Positions 22,106 to 33,627 are shown, numbered from the stretch's first letter. The stretch is 64,000 bases of DNA from Oegoconia quadripuncta (GCA_949316235.1 OX438758.1:16565194-16629193), one strand, 5' to 3'. Translations and numbers: made by a program. Notes: generated by a model from the sequence alone, not told the origin.

Positions 22106-22317
22106 TGTAATAGTTTCTCCCGAAGCTGTCGTCTGGCGGAGAGGCGTTGAAGTAAAACGTCCAAACTTGTACTATTACTGACTTTTATTAAAGGAAAGAA
22201 AGAGATAGACGATGGATACAAGGCGAGACTGACTGGTGAACTGTGGGCGGATTAAGTAGGTATGGTAACGTAAGTAACGTTGTAAGTTTACTAGGTACTA
22301 AACACAGGTGTCTCACA
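22106..22317 (-). repeat. 5' LTR of the older gypsy (212 bp)
   Basis: On the minus strand it starts TGTGAGACACC (22317) and ends CTATTACA (22106). The primer-binding site TGGCGCTCCAACTCGTGG follows three bases later. An AATAAA signal lies near 22188. The 3' partner LTR is not in the window. Confidence 0.8.
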
Positions 22318-22605
22318 GTGTGGGAGCGCCTGCCCTATTTCGTCCCACGAAGTGGAAGCGATTTTTCTATTTATCTAGAACAGAACTGTCCCAAAAATGG
22401 TCCCACGTAGTGGAAGCCAAAATCGGAAGCAGGCCTGTATTCTAAAATCCGAATTAAAAATCGAGGTGACTGGCCACAGGTCATGATTTGCAGAGAACAC
22501 TTCGATAGCGCGATGTAAAATGCAAGTTACGCCATCTAGTGACAACTCTGTGTAACTAATGCATGGTTCGGGTTCGGGTCGATGTATTTGGTTTGGCGTG
22601 TTACA
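22318..22605. other. Sequence without a recognisable gene
   Basis: Contains two direct copies of a short phrase (GTCCCACG then AGTGGAAGC, near 22342 and 22400). No other structure seen. Confidence 0.4.
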
Positions 22606-22845
22606 CTACTTAATTATTATTTTTGTTTTTACCTCTGCAAACGGTTCCACCCGAACTCCTGGTAGCCCTTGTCCGAAACCTTCTCCAAGTATATCCAGAA
22701 ATTTGGTTTCCATTTCCGACAAAGGCATTTCTGTGGAAGGTCCTCCTCCGGTCCTATTTTGAGAAGCCTTTACAGCAGCTACCCTTTTCTTTAATTTGGC
22801 TTTGAAGTCCACCCAGTCCTTGGGGGTGCTAAGCGGCTGACGCAC
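22606..22845 (-). pseudogene. Zeste/Myb-SANT-like DNA-binding domain fragment
   Basis: The frame (TPKDWVDFKAKLKKRVAAVK ... NRTGGGPSTEMPLSEMETKF) matches the second half of the Myb/SANT-like domain seen in zeste-type insect proteins, including the TGGGPS turn. After PFAE the coding strand reads GTAAAA, a possible donor, so this is probably one exon. The first half of the domain is not seen upstream; a gag fragment begins about 60 bases away. Such proteins are often TE-borne accessory factors. Isolated fragment, probably non-functional. Confidence 0.55.
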
Positions 22846-22902
22846 TTCTCTCTGATTTTAATGTTCAGGCCTCCATACACCAGATCCAGCATTTGAGACG
22901 TT

Positions 22903-23371
22903 TCAAGTATTGGTGGGGTTAACTGCGAAATAAGTGCCCGTTTTTTGGCTATATGGCTCAGTTAATTCGTTCTTGCCTTGCTTCTGACCAATCAGCTCCT
23001 GAAATATTGTGTACGAGGGCTTTTTAGGCGCGAAGGCGTGGCGTAAATATTTCTCGAACTCAAGACCATTTTGACACGCTATCTTTAACCCCGAGCCACC
23101 AGATAGCCGCTTCATCCTTTAATATTAGGGGCAGACTGAGGATAGCTCCACTGTCTGGTATATTTTCAACAGTTTTAAAGACTCGCGCTGCAGTCAGGAA
23201 CTCTTCTACCTTAGTCGAGTCTCGTGTGCCATCATAACTGGTATTGAGTGATGCAAATGATGCTCGCCTTCCAGATGATGCCAGTAGTTGCTGGAACTGC
23301 TCCATAGATAGGCTGATGTTCTGCTGACTCATGTTTTCTTCAATTGACAGTTTTTCTTGTTCACTGGGCAT
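22903..23371 (-). pseudogene. Gypsy gag fragment, one frameshift
   Basis: The first stretch (23371-23060) has SMEQFQQLLASSGRRASFAS and KDEAAIWWLGVKDSVSKW. After a shift near 23090 the second (23115-22903) reads FEKYLRHAFAPKKPSYTIFQ. Layout and the W-W core match the gag of the split gypsy at 20751-21967, but the sequence is diverged, so it is a related family. The element is cut at about 22900, where the zeste-like fragment takes over. Its 5' LTR is at 23447-23810. Confidence 0.75.
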
Positions 23372-23446
23372 TAATGTCCTTTTTGGTAGGGGGTCGTAAG
23401 TTTTTCTTTGGAAACTCTTGCCAAGGCTCCACGTTATGCGCCAGAA

Positions 23447-23810
23447 TGTAAGGAGGGATAGTAAACCCAGTGGATTGTACTAACTGTTTATTATTAAAAA
23501 TACAAATACGCAACTTGAACAAGTAACTCGACTAGTCTAAACGGGTCACAGTCCGACGTGTGTTCGTACAACGAAGCAACACCGGAGCACGTGAGCGTTA
23601 GAACTTGAATGTCTACTGTTAACTCAGTACCGTTCCGATGCGGAAGCGGCGACTGCGTGCAATCGACTGCCTGCATACTAAGGAAGTCGCGCTTTTATAG
23701 GCCCCGCTCGAGCACTCGTGAATGGTCGACGATGTTCGGCGGCGCTCGGGTGCGGTTGTGTACACGTAGGGCTTCCAGCGGTGGTATGGTGTCGTTGAAG
23801 CAATGTTACA
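23447..23810 (-). repeat. 5' LTR (364 bp) of the gypsy whose gag fragment is at 22903-23371
   Basis: On the minus strand it starts TGTAACATTGC (23810) and ends CCTCCTTACA (23447), followed by the primer-binding site TGGCGCATAACGTGGAGC. It contains a TATA box and an AATAAA near 23488. The LTR starts exactly where a LINE RT frame breaks off, so it inserted into that LINE. Confidence 0.8.
23691..23700 (-). promoter_or_regulatory. LTR TATA box
   Basis: CTATAAAAGC on the minus strand inside the LTR, in a GC-rich context; RNA start is expected about 25-30 bases downstream, near 23665. Confidence 0.6.
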
Positions 23811-24432
23811 CTATTTTGTTTTTTGCTGTAAATAAAATATTACAAGTTTTATTTGTGTTTATAGTCAGTAGTTTGTTTGTCAGCCATTTCGAAAGTTTAT
23901 TGAGATCTTCTTGAGCTTGTTTTATTATATTCTCTATGTTGTATCCATAATAAAACAAGCATGTGCCATCCGCGTATAAAGTAACGTGCTCGTGTAAATT
24001 TAAATCTTTTATGCTATTAATATAAATTAGGAACAGCAGTGGTCCTAAAATCGAGCCTTGCGGGACACCAAATTTTACATTTTGTGAATCACTTTCAGTG
24101 TCAGATATTCTTACAATTTGCTGCCTATTATCTAGATAAGATTCAAACATTTTGTAAACTTTACCTGCTGCTTCAATAGTTTCAAGTTCTTCTAATAGTA
24201 ATCTGTGACTAACTGTGTCAAAAGCTTTCCTTAGATCTATGAAAATACCTAGCGTTATCATTTTTTTATCAATGTTTGTTTTTATGTCAGTTATGATGTC
24301 AACTGCAGCCGAAAGTGTGTTAGATTTTGGGCGAAATCCATATTGATATTTATATAAAAAATCAATTGAGTTTAAATGTTCCTCTAGCCTTTTATAAATT
24401 ATTTTTTCTAGAATTTTTGATACGACTGGTAG
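23811..24432 (-). pseudogene. LINE (jockey/CR1-like) reverse transcriptase fragment
   Basis: The continuous frame from about 24432 to 23811 covers the RT palm: SKILEKIIYKRLEEHLNS, YGFRPKSNTLSAAVD, GIFIDLRKAFDTVSHRLLL, FGVPQGSILGPLLFLIYIN, then TLYADGTCLF. The last motif should be YADD, so the second catalytic Asp is Gly and this copy could not polymerise. It is broken on the left by the LTR at 23810 and on the right by sequence joined to a pogo-like fragment at about 24432. Endonuclease and 3' tail are missing. Confidence 0.85.
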
Positions 24433-24799
24433 GACAGAGACGAAGAGAGAAGGTTATAAGAAACGTTGGTTTCTTGGGGCAGAAATCAGTACCACCTAAA
24501 AACCCTGGTTTAAAAAATAGTTTAAAAATCCATGAATCTGGCAGTTTTAAACCATTTATTTTAGTACACTGAAATGCAATTTTTCTACATTCTTTTGCAG
24601 TAAGTCCGTAAAATAATAAATGACAGTATTCAAAATACTCCTTTAGGGATTTTTCTTGGTCGGGCGTGAAAATTTTGTTCACGGAGTAGTTTGGTTCTAA
24701 CCTTTGTTCTTCTAGGTTCAAATCTTTGGTGTTGTGGTAATATCTCTTAAGTGTCGAGAATGGCACTCCACAAGCTTTGAATGCCTGTCGGATAGTCAT
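24433..24799 (-). pseudogene. Pogo/CENP-B-like transposase N-terminal (helix-turn-helix) fragment
   Basis: MTIRQAFKACGVPFSTLKRY has the form of a pipsqueak/CENP-B N-terminal helix-turn-helix. The following IFTPDQEKSLKEYFEYCHLL ... YGLTAKECRKIAFQ ... LPDSW is the second CENP-B-type DNA-binding helix bundle of pogo/Tigger transposases. The catalytic domain is absent: the sequence joins the LINE fragment near 24432. A motif at about 25350 (GGTGAGCCACTGTG) could be this element's right end. Confidence 0.6.
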
Positions 24800-24928
24800 T
24801 CCACTGCGAATGAATTATTCTTCAACTATATAGTTGAACAAACATATGTTTGCCTATTTTTCGTTCTTCAAACGTTTTTTCTTTCTCTTTTATTTTATAT
24901 CAACACTAAATTGAAAAAACTGAGACAA

Positions 24929-25004
24929 ATAAAACTATACAGACATAATAGGTACACAGTGGCTCACGAGCCACTGTGTACCTATTATGTATGTATAGTT
25001 TTAT
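24929..25004. repeat. Near-perfect 37-bp-arm palindrome with a 2-bp centre
   Basis: Left arm 24929-24965 and right arm 24968-25004 are complementary at 36 of 37 positions, separated only by AC. The arms contain ATAAAACTATACA and GGTACACAGTGGCTC. Short direct copies of AAAAACTGAG flank it (about 24914 and 25010). GAGCCACTGTG recurs at 25353. It would form a very stable hairpin or cruciform and may be a collapsed pair of transposon ends. Confidence 0.9.
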
Positions 25005-25415
25005 ACTTCAAAAACTGAGCAACTGTCTACCTGTTCGCCATTTTGAATTCATGTCGTCACACAGATATAACAACGTGACTACGGCGGTTAAGTTATTGGC
25101 TAATACTTTGCTAATATAACATGTTTTTGGAGGAATACACTATTAACTGTCAAATATGTGAAATTACAATAAAAAAAACAACCGAAACTTACTCAAAATG
25201 TGACTTTGTGAGCTTAAAAACACAAACACCTCAATAATTCAACCGACCGGCGCCGGAGCTTCCCACTGACTAGTTTGGCCACGAACGCGTGCCGAACGCT
25301 GCCGATAAGTGCGACAGATATATGTATCGCTTCTCCTTTTTTAGAAACCGATGGTGAGCCACTGTGTTCTCTGAGTCACTGTTTCCTCCATAACCCTTCC
25401 TAATTTTTTTTGTAG

Positions 25416-25528
25416 GTTATCAAGAAAAAGTAATAACACTCTTAACAACATTAAAAAATCAAAACGATACAATAATTGAGATGGAATTTGATTTTCCCCT
25501 AAAAGCTCAAGATAAATATACAAACCTG
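25416..25528 (+). other. Candidate exon, DUF4806-like
   Basis: Framed by a polypyrimidine-AG acceptor (TTTTTTTTGTAG) and a GTACGT donor, with 37 open codons (LLTTLKNQNDTIIEM, FDFPLKAQDKYTNL). The helix followed by a FPLK..D..NL turn resembles the DUF4806 tail of insect repetitive proteins. No neighbouring exons were identified, so it may be a stray TE exon. Confidence 0.3.
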
Positions 25529-26614
25529 GTACGTATTCATTGAACATTATTTCACATCTCTGGCTTGTGTACATCCCACCACTATTATGGCTATTCAGGC
25601 AAGAAAATAAACCAACAAACCGCATCCCTACTGTGGGTTGGTGGGATTAATATTGTTTCTAGGATTTGTACTTTGAAGTTTATTTGAGTATTTTAAGGAT
25701 TAAATTAAAATCAAGATTAAGTCAGTACCCAGTAAAACGTATTTTTGTAAAAATCCGGATTAATATAATAATAATAAATATTTCAGACACTTAAACCAAT
25801 CATCTAGTCCCAGTTTAAGTAAAGCTTGTGTTATGGTTACTAGATAATGAATAAATATTTATATAAACATCCATGACTCACGAATAAATGTTCGTATTCA
25901 TCACACAAACATCTATCCCTCGGGGGATCCGACCTGCAACCGTCGGTTTCGCTGACACACGCAAAAAAAACTTAGACGCGTTTACTAAATTTTAGTAGCC
26001 GTAGCTAAAAACCTTCCAAACTATAGGGACAGCCAAGTTTTTAGCAATCGTTGCATAGTATTTTTAGCTACCAGGATTTATCTGGGGCATCCATATTTTT
26101 AGGTAAAATTCCTTTGAGTTGGAACCACGTTTACTAGTAGCAGCTAATAATATTAGAAGAATATTAGCCATATTTATCGGTAGCAACTAATAATATTAGC
26201 AATCATTATCAATAGCCGCAAACAATTTAGTAATACTTGAGAATTTTTGTCGTTAATATTGCATTTTACTTAGTCAAGACACGTAGAATCTTTAGCTAAT
26301 ATAATTTATATTTCGTAGCATGCAGGACAATTGTAGTCAGCATCAACTAAAATGATTTGTGACTGTATCGCATCGTCGTAGTTGAACTGACAGCGTCCTT
26401 AGCTGTGGTTATGAATTATGTTGCTAAGAGTCGCAAAGGGTTTTATGTGGGATAAGCAGTAACATTATGTATGACGGCTAATATAATTCGTAGCGCATTG
26501 GCTTTGGCTTTTTTTTGGCTGAATTGTTGTTGTTGCTGAGGATTTTAGTGTGAAGTACCCAAGCTTTTGGGCCAGCTCGAAGTAATTTTGTACCTCTTGC
26601 GTCATTTTAAATTA
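25529..26614. other. AT-rich stretch with no supported gene
   Basis: Around 25850-25970 the text (CATCACACAAACATCTATCC, then GGGATCCGACCTGCAACC, CGTCGGTTTCGC) resembles the tail of a common lepidopteran short repeat carrying a tRNA-like segment. Around 26080-26240 a phrase containing TAATATTAG recurs several times. Nothing else is recognised. Confidence 0.35.
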
Positions 26615-26887
26615 CTAGAAATGCTTAAATTTAATATATTCATTGATTAACCCTACAGTTTTAGAGTCTCGTATTTGCTGATCTGTATCACACTGTATGT
26701 TGTATACAGCTTTTTGAAGAAAATACATTTCCCTCTCAGTTTCTTTTGGATAACATGAATTTAACGCATGAAATGACTTAAAGAAGATATCAAAAACTTT
26801 AAGAGGGCTGTCAATATTGAAAATAACATCATTTCCAGCTATATAGCAATCGGTGACATGGTCTTCGTCTGCAAATACGCCGAACAA
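26615..26887 (-). pseudogene. C-terminal fragment of an uncharacterised TE-type protein
   Basis: The frame FNIDSPLKVFDIFFKSFHAL ... YPKETEREMYFLQKAVYNI is the typical C-terminus (KSF-x-x-x-N-x-x-YP, then FLQ-x-x-x-Y) of multi-copy proteins in insects and cnidarians. No zinc finger or catalytic part is seen upstream. Function unknown; a remnant. Confidence 0.45.
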
Positions 26888-27182
26888 CTGGGGACCAAGA
26901 TTTAGCCCCAGCTCGAAAAACTTGTCTTTCTTGCGCTGAATGGATTCTTGGAAAGTAAGGATGTGCTATCTTGTACTACTACGTTCCACAATGTTAAAAT
27001 AAAGAAAACAAAACGCACCTTGCCGCCTTTACTTCTGTCACCTGTCAATCTAAACATCATTGTGTATTTTGTGCTCCCACGCTTTCCACACATTTTTCTC
27101 GGTTTTCGGCATTTTTTCCTACTTTAGACGACTATGGCAAATTAAGAAAAAGTTGAAGCAAATTCAACGAAAGTTGGAGAAA

Positions 27183-29053
27183 ATGGACAAAGTACCGGAT
27201 ATTGACACAGACATGGATTCTAGTAAGTTCCCTCTTTTTTCTTCATATATTTTTCAGAAACTTCGTCTCTCTGTGTCTTGTTTGTTCGTAGTCTATTCAG
27301 TGTCCTCGGAAAAGGTAATAAATACAGATTTACAAAAACTCAAATGAGTCTTCACGTGAGGTTGACCTGGGCTGAAAATATAATAGTCACTAATGTTCTA
27401 GAGTCTTCACGAGAGGTCGACCGTGAAACATGTTAGTACCTATTATTATATCACATTTCTTCTTACAGAATTTGAGTCCCCTGCTGAAGACCTTGAAATG
27501 GAAATACCCTTGGTAGAGGACCCTCCTTACCAAGTCCTACATACAAGTGACCAAGAGGTGGCAAAAAATATTAAAAGATGGGTTAAGCAAGGAGGCTTTG
27601 GAGGCATTAATTAAAAAATACCAGATTCCTGCTAATTGTACAGAACTTTCCGCTCCAGTATTAAACGACATTATAAAAGCTACACTAAATGAAGCTGGAG
27701 TAAATAGAGATAAAAGAATTAAAGAAAAACAAGAAAAAATGTGAGTAGTCGAGATGCCATTGGGAGGATTTCGGTCTTTGTATTTAGAAGAAAACTCTGA
27801 CAATAACAAAGAAAAAATAGAAACCTTAAGCGACTCCTGTCGCTTATTATGTGACATTTTTCATTCTGATTCTGTGACCAGAAGGTCACTTATAATACCA
27901 GGGCTAAATAAAGGCATGAAAGAGCTTATTAACAATACCCAAATTACCGAACATTGGTTTGGCAATGAGTTAGAGGAAAAGGTGAAGGCTTGCATGGCCA
28001 CGAAGAATTCAGCCAAGGATTTAAAAATACTCCCACCAAACTGCAATTTCAAAACCAAAAAACCAGGCTAGGCTACTTTAAACTCAAGGGGCCCGCTCAG
28101 AAGCATCCAGGTGCAGGGTGCAGCATGGCAGAGTGGGCCATACAAGCAGTCGTACAGACGTCATCCAACACCCAACAACAGTGTTCGTCCTCAATACCGG
28201 AGCAGCCGACGCGACCAACCACGCCATCAGAAGAGACACTAGAGGTAGAAGCAGGCAGACTATCTTTGTATAAGGATAAGTGGAAAACTATAACCACTGA
28301 CCCTGAGATTTTAGAATGGGTGACTGGTTATTCTATTCCGTTTATTGAGGAGCCCCCAGTGCAAACTGTACCCCCAATGAATAATTCATTTTCATTAGAT
28401 GAAACACAAGCTGTTACTAAAGATATAAATAAACTTATCTCTTTAGGAGCTATTGTGCAGTGTACTTCATGTAAGGGGCAATTCCTTTCAAACATTTTTC
28501 TTATACCAAAACCGGATGACTCAAAAAGGTTTATTCTGAACCTCAAGAATCTAAATAAATATATACATACTAGTCACGTCAAATTAGAAGATATAAAAAC
28601 AGTTCTTAACTTAATTAATCCAAATTACTTCATGGGAAAATTAGACTGAAAAATGCATATTTTTTAATACCCATTTCATACAAGCATAGAAAATACGGTT
28701 CCATTTTGATAGCGTTATTTATGAATTCACATGTTTACCTTTTGGGTTAAACACAGCCCCATTTGTTTTCACTAAAATTACCAAACCAGTGGTTAGTTTT
28801 CGCCGTTCCCAGGGTTTTATTTCCTGTATTTATTTAGATGAGAGCCACATTTAACCAATGTAAAATTAACATGGAGTGTACATTGAAGCTGCTAGAAGAC
28901 TTAGGTTTCATTATAAATTTTCCTAAATGTTCACTAGAACCTAAGCAACGTTGTAAATATCTCGGATTCATCTTTGATTCCAAAAACATGTCAGTAGAAT
29001 TAGCCTCTGATAAAAAGATAAAATATTATCAGAAGGCCAATTCTCGTAATTAA
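27183..29053 (+). pseudogene. DIRS-like retrotransposon, gag and partial RT
   Basis: A short first exon (27183-27222, MDKVPDIDTDMDS) splices at GTAAGT to an acceptor at 27468, and the frame continues (KFESPAEDLEMEIPLVEDPP). Gag-like blocks follow in several frames: LSKEALEALIKKYQIP, SLIIPGLNKGMKELINN, EHWFGNELEEKVKA. From about 28240 comes the DIRS-type RT start (RLSLYKDKWKTIT, LGAIVQC, QFLSNIFLIPKPDDSKRFI, NLKNLNKYI). After stops near 28650 an RT tail appears at 28838 (LLEDLGFIINFPKCSLEPKQ, YLGFIFDSKNMSVEL). The YXDD region is degraded, and RNase H, methyltransferase-like part and tyrosine recombinase are missing. At least three frameshifts. Confidence 0.75.
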
Positions 29054-29431
29054 TTTCCTACTCCGACTGGATTGAGACTGAATTATGAATTGACTGAAAA
29101 TAAGTATTCTGCTCCTATTAATTACAGACTATTTTCGATAACATTCTAGTTTATTTTGATTCAGTCTCGTCATGGTTAGGTTAAAATTCAGTTTCGATCA
29201 CTTGTCGATCACAGGCTGACATAGAATAAAGTTTGCAGTAAACCAAAATACCATAGAGATTTTAAAAAAAGAACTGTCAAAGTATGCTTGCCGTTCATTC
29301 AAATTCATTCAATTGTCACAACAACAGACGAAAGTTTTGACAGGAAGAGTTTAAAGTTTTTGTTTTCCAAAAGTAAAATAAAAGTAAAATGAACCACCTT
29401 GATTTGCTTGATTTGATTGCTCCTTGATTTC
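29054..29431. other. Spacer upstream of the zeste-like gene
   Basis: AT-rich; no coding signature. May contain the 5' end of the element or gene that follows. Confidence 0.4.
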
Positions 29432-30928
29432 ATGGAGCAGCACCGCTCATTGGCTCTCGGCAGAGTGCAAAGTAAGGAGGAAAGCGCTCTGTCGAAGCGG
29501 CTGTGGTAGCAGCTAAGTCAGATTTTAAATAGTGACTTCAATGGAGCACAAAACACGGCCAATGAATGGAAGAAAGTAAGTTATATAAACTACCTATATC
29601 TATATCAAGTGTTAGTGCTAGATTTGTAAAATAATATTCTGGTTTGCAGTATTTCAACCAATACAAAAGCCGTGTGAAAGGAAAGGTGCGCTCCATTAAG
29701 CAGGGCGTAACGGGAACTGGTGGAGGCCCAGCTAGGGCAATTACCTTAACGCCTTAGGAAAGGTTATTTGGAATATTTGGCGGCTCCAATTCGCCTTTAC
29801 CTGTCAGGCAGAATCCTCTTGATTCAGTTGTAAGTATAATCACTGAAATTACCTCAGTATTATGAACTATACTGGCATAAAATGAATTATGATGTTTTAG
29901 ACAAGCAATAATGACTATGCTGCTGCCAAGGAAGGGGAGGAGGACGCTGATGCTGGCTTCTCTCAGCCTACTGAAAGACCGGCAGACCCTGAGTGAGTTA
30001 AAGTCTAAAAATTTGTGGTTCTGTGAAGGTTTTACTGTGTAAGCATTTTTTTTATTTATAGTTCTTATTTAGTTTCTTATTATATTCCAACTAGGCAGAA
30101 GACAAAGTGAATACTGAATGTGAAAGTTTAGTTAATCTTTTTAATTTCAGAGAGCTATTAGCAGCTAATAGCCAAGTTTATACTACTACCTACTAACCTA
30201 CACACCTGAAAAGTAATCATTCTAATCTATTTACATCTCTGTGCACATAATCTATACTAACCTATAATAGCCTATTTGTTGGAATATACTTAAACTTTAA
30301 ATATTAAGAAAGTATACAAATATATATAATATTAAGTATTTACTTTTTTCTTTTCCGTCACCTAATTATTGTCATGTCAATACATATGGAAAAAGTCCCT
30401 TTTGTGGAGGCCTCACAAACTTAATAACTTTGTTTACTTCCTTGTAATTTATTTTTCATCTAATAACAATGATTCCAAACAATCTATCACATTATATTAT
30501 AAAGATATTACTTTTTATGTAATTATACTTATTTAAAACTGTAAGTTATTGTTGGTGTGCAATAATGGATGTTGTATGTTTTAGAAAGGAAGAAATTGAG
30601 ATGGTGGAATTAATACTGAGCCCGGACCCTCCTAATGCTGAGTGAGTTAACTTGAACTTTTTGAATTTCAGTGTTTATTTTAATATGTCATTAACAATAT
30701 AACTTGATTTTGTTATAGCAATTCAGGTGAGGTAGAGCAAATAGTCAGAGAGGAGCCAACTCAGGCAGAGCCAATTGTCAGAGAGGAGACAACTCATAGG
30801 TAAATAATGCTGATTTTTGTACCTCTGCGTCTTTTTTTGCTAAATTGCTCTTGAATTTCACACTAACTTTTACATATTTTGGCAGGAAAACTACTGTAAA
30901 CCCGCGCAAACGTCGCCGGCCAGCGTTA

Positions 30929-30953
30929 AGGTCATAGCCCACTTACACGACTC
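30929..30953. repeat. Left TIR of Harbinger C
   Basis: 25 bp, exact complement of 34277-34301; similarity continues loosely inward (GCCTCCCACCC against GCTCCCACCC further in). Confidence 0.95.
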
Positions 30954-31281
30954 GCCTCCCACCCGGCAAAAAGAATATAATTCAAATATGGGCTTTAAAT
31001 ATTGCTCTTTAGATATATTTTTTATTGGCATCATAAATTAGCAGAAGGCTCGCTGTCGGCGAGCTTACCGCCGTCAGACTGCTCGATAGTTGAGGCCTCG
31101 CTGGCCACACGTTGTAAACGAGCGGTCAGCGCGGTGTCCGCGCGCTTACTGCTAGCAGTCGCCGCCCGGCGCCCGCGCTGCCCGGTGCCCGCCGTCACCG
31201 CTCAGTCGGTCAGTATTTACCAAGCAAACCGCACGCTCGATCTCTTTTCAATTGTTTTCGCAGGTACTGAACGTATCCATT

Positions 31282-33627
31282 ATGAACAAAGAAAAACTTA
31301 TAGAAGAAGTGCGAAGATACCCCTATCTGTATGATGCCAGTGACGCAAAATACGCAGATTCCGTCAAAAGGGATCAAACATGGAAATCTATTGCTAGAAC
31401 GTTGTCTGCAACAGGTATGTACCTATCTACGTACAATCTATACTATATTAAAAACGTGGTAATTGTATTTGTTTATGGTTGGTTGGTTTATTTTCACTCC
31501 ATAACCTTAAAATTATGATACCGAAATCTTTGATTTCGAAATACTTATCTGTCTGTCTCTCTCTGTCCGTCTGTCCGCTTATAACTCGAGAAGAATTGAT
31601 AAAACTAAAGTAAATGTTGAAATAATAACTTTTGTTGTAGTCTGTAAGATATTTATTTTCATAAAACAAAATATATTTTTAAAATGAAGGTTAATATTGC
31701 TCTTGGTTTTTTCCTCGTTATTAAATATTTTGATGCAGCCATGAAACTTGACCTTCAGGAGATTGAAAGTAAGCTGAAAACAAGTCTCGAATATTAAAAG
31801 CATTTTCTGCACTGTTCATTCCGTTTTCTAGTATAGGTTGCAGGAAACCATTCTCGTTGTGATGTATTGGTTGCTGTATCTCATGTTGATTTAGATACTC
31901 TATTTCATAACTTCGCATAATATTATGTAAAATACATGTCGCTAGTATCAATGTGTCAACGTGTATCGGGTTCACATTAATACTTTTGTTATAAATGCCA
32001 AATTTCTGGTACAATATTCCAAATGCATCTTCCACAACTTTGCGTGCTCGTGATAAACGTTCATTGAAAATAGTTTGTGCTTCAGATAAGCCACGACAAC
32101 GAGGGTATGGTCTCATTAAATTTTTCATTAGAGGAAACGCCTCATCTCCTATGAAAACATGTGGTATATCTCTGTTACTTCCAGGTAGTGGTTTATCGTT
32201 TGGAATATGTAATGAATTACTTTCTAGACGTCTCGCTAATTTCGAAGATGCAAATATTCCACCGTCACTGTTTCTACCAAAAGCACCTATATCAACTATT
32301 ATAAATCTATATTTATCATCAACCACAGCCATTAGGACAACAGAAAAGTGCTTTTTATAATTAAAATACAGCGAACCACTATTAGCAGGTGCTATGATGT
32401 TGACATGCTTCCCATCTATAGCGCCGATGCAATTTGGAAAATTCCATCTGTCTTGAAATCCTTGAGCTATACTTTTCCACCGCTCTTCACTTGGTGTTGG
32501 AATGAAAATTCCCATTAATTTGTTTATGATTGCGTTACATACTTCTTGTATAATTGATCGGATTGTTGATTCGCCTAATCTAAAGCTTGAACTCAACGTC
32601 CTTGCTGAACATCCCGTGATCATGTATCTGAAACAAAACTTTCTCTATTAATATTTCTAAGCAAAAATAAACACACCTTAGCACACAGACCTCTTCACTT
32701 CGAATTTTTTCTTTTTCAGAATCAGATTGCAAGAAAACCTGGGCAAACTTAAGAGAAAGCTATAGAAGGGCAGTTGTTAAGAAACGCACAAAAAGTGGTC
32801 AGGCTGCTACCTCGGCAAAAAAATGGCAATTTGAAGAAGAGATGTCTTTTTTGTTGCCGCATATGAAACAAAGAAAAACAATTTCATCATTAACGGAAGA
32901 TAACAGTGAAGTTGACGAAAATTTTGATTTTGACGAACTGTTGTCAAATCACGATGATTCTTCCACATTGAATGACCCAGAACTTAATATCACCAACCGA
33001 CCAGAATCTTCTTCAACAAATACGTCAGCAAATTCTCCTTTGTTTCCGAAGATACCTAAAAGAAAGCGATTCAAAGGGACCCAAGAATGTACCACAGCAT
33101 CAGCTCAACTTTTACAATATTTACTTAAAGAAAATGAGACAAATAAGGAAGACGAGATTGACAAATTTTTTTCGAGCATTGCAACAACAGTAAAAAAATT
33201 AAATCGTTACAGCCAATCTGTTCTGAAGTCTAGAATATTCAACATGGTGTCTGAATTTGAATTACAAGAAATCCAAGAACAAACAAATTTCTATGCTGGT
33301 TCTTCACGACACAATACTGATATTGATAGTCCTTCGGCTTATAACACCCACAATTCAGGACCTTCGGGTTATAACACCCACAATATAAGATCTTCGGATT
33401 ATAACCTACATAATGCAGGCCCTTCCGGCTATAATACCCGCAATGCAGGACTTTCGGGTTATAACACCCACAATATAAGATCTTCGGATTATAACCTACA
33501 TAATGCAGGCCCTTCCGACTTTAATACCCCCAATGCAGAGCTTTCAGGCAATAATCCTCCAGTTTTAGAAGAACCGATATTGAACAGTGAATTGCCTAAT
33601 GCTACACAGAATAATGATTCGGATTAA
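31282..33627 (+). CDS. MADF-type accessory protein of Harbinger C (346 residues)
   Basis: Exon 1 is 31282-31414 (donor GTATGT) and exon 2 is 32720-33627 (acceptor TTTTTCAG), phase 1. The start is the first ATG and gives a complete MADF domain in residues 1-90: KLIEEVRRYPYLYDASDAKY, WKSIARTL, then CKKTWANLRESYRRAVVKK. An acidic stretch follows, then a basic KIPKRKRF, a helical BESS-like segment (IDKFFSSIATTVKKL) and ten-residue tandem repeats. It probably binds element DNA and assists the transposase, as the Myb-like partner does in other Harbinger elements. The intron 31415-32719 contains the whole main exon of the transposase on the other strand. No damage seen. Confidence 0.88.

Larger units (their letters stand above)
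14594..22317 (-). mobile_element. Older Ty3/gypsy element split by a younger gypsy
   Basis: The 5' LTR (22106-22317) and gag (to 20751) lie to the right and the pol remnant (16387-14594) to the left of the inserted element at 16388-20745. Removing the insert and one copy of the 5-bp duplication CTATC would restore the frame between protease and RT. The 3' end is missing: pol stops inside RNase H and no integrase or 3' LTR is seen. Confidence 0.85.

Noticed and set aside
31002..31334. 110-codon plus-strand frame with Ala/Arg-rich composition
   Set aside because: GC-rich promoter-like end of Harbinger C; the composition alone keeps the frame open. The accessory ATG at 31282 in another frame has the MADF domain.
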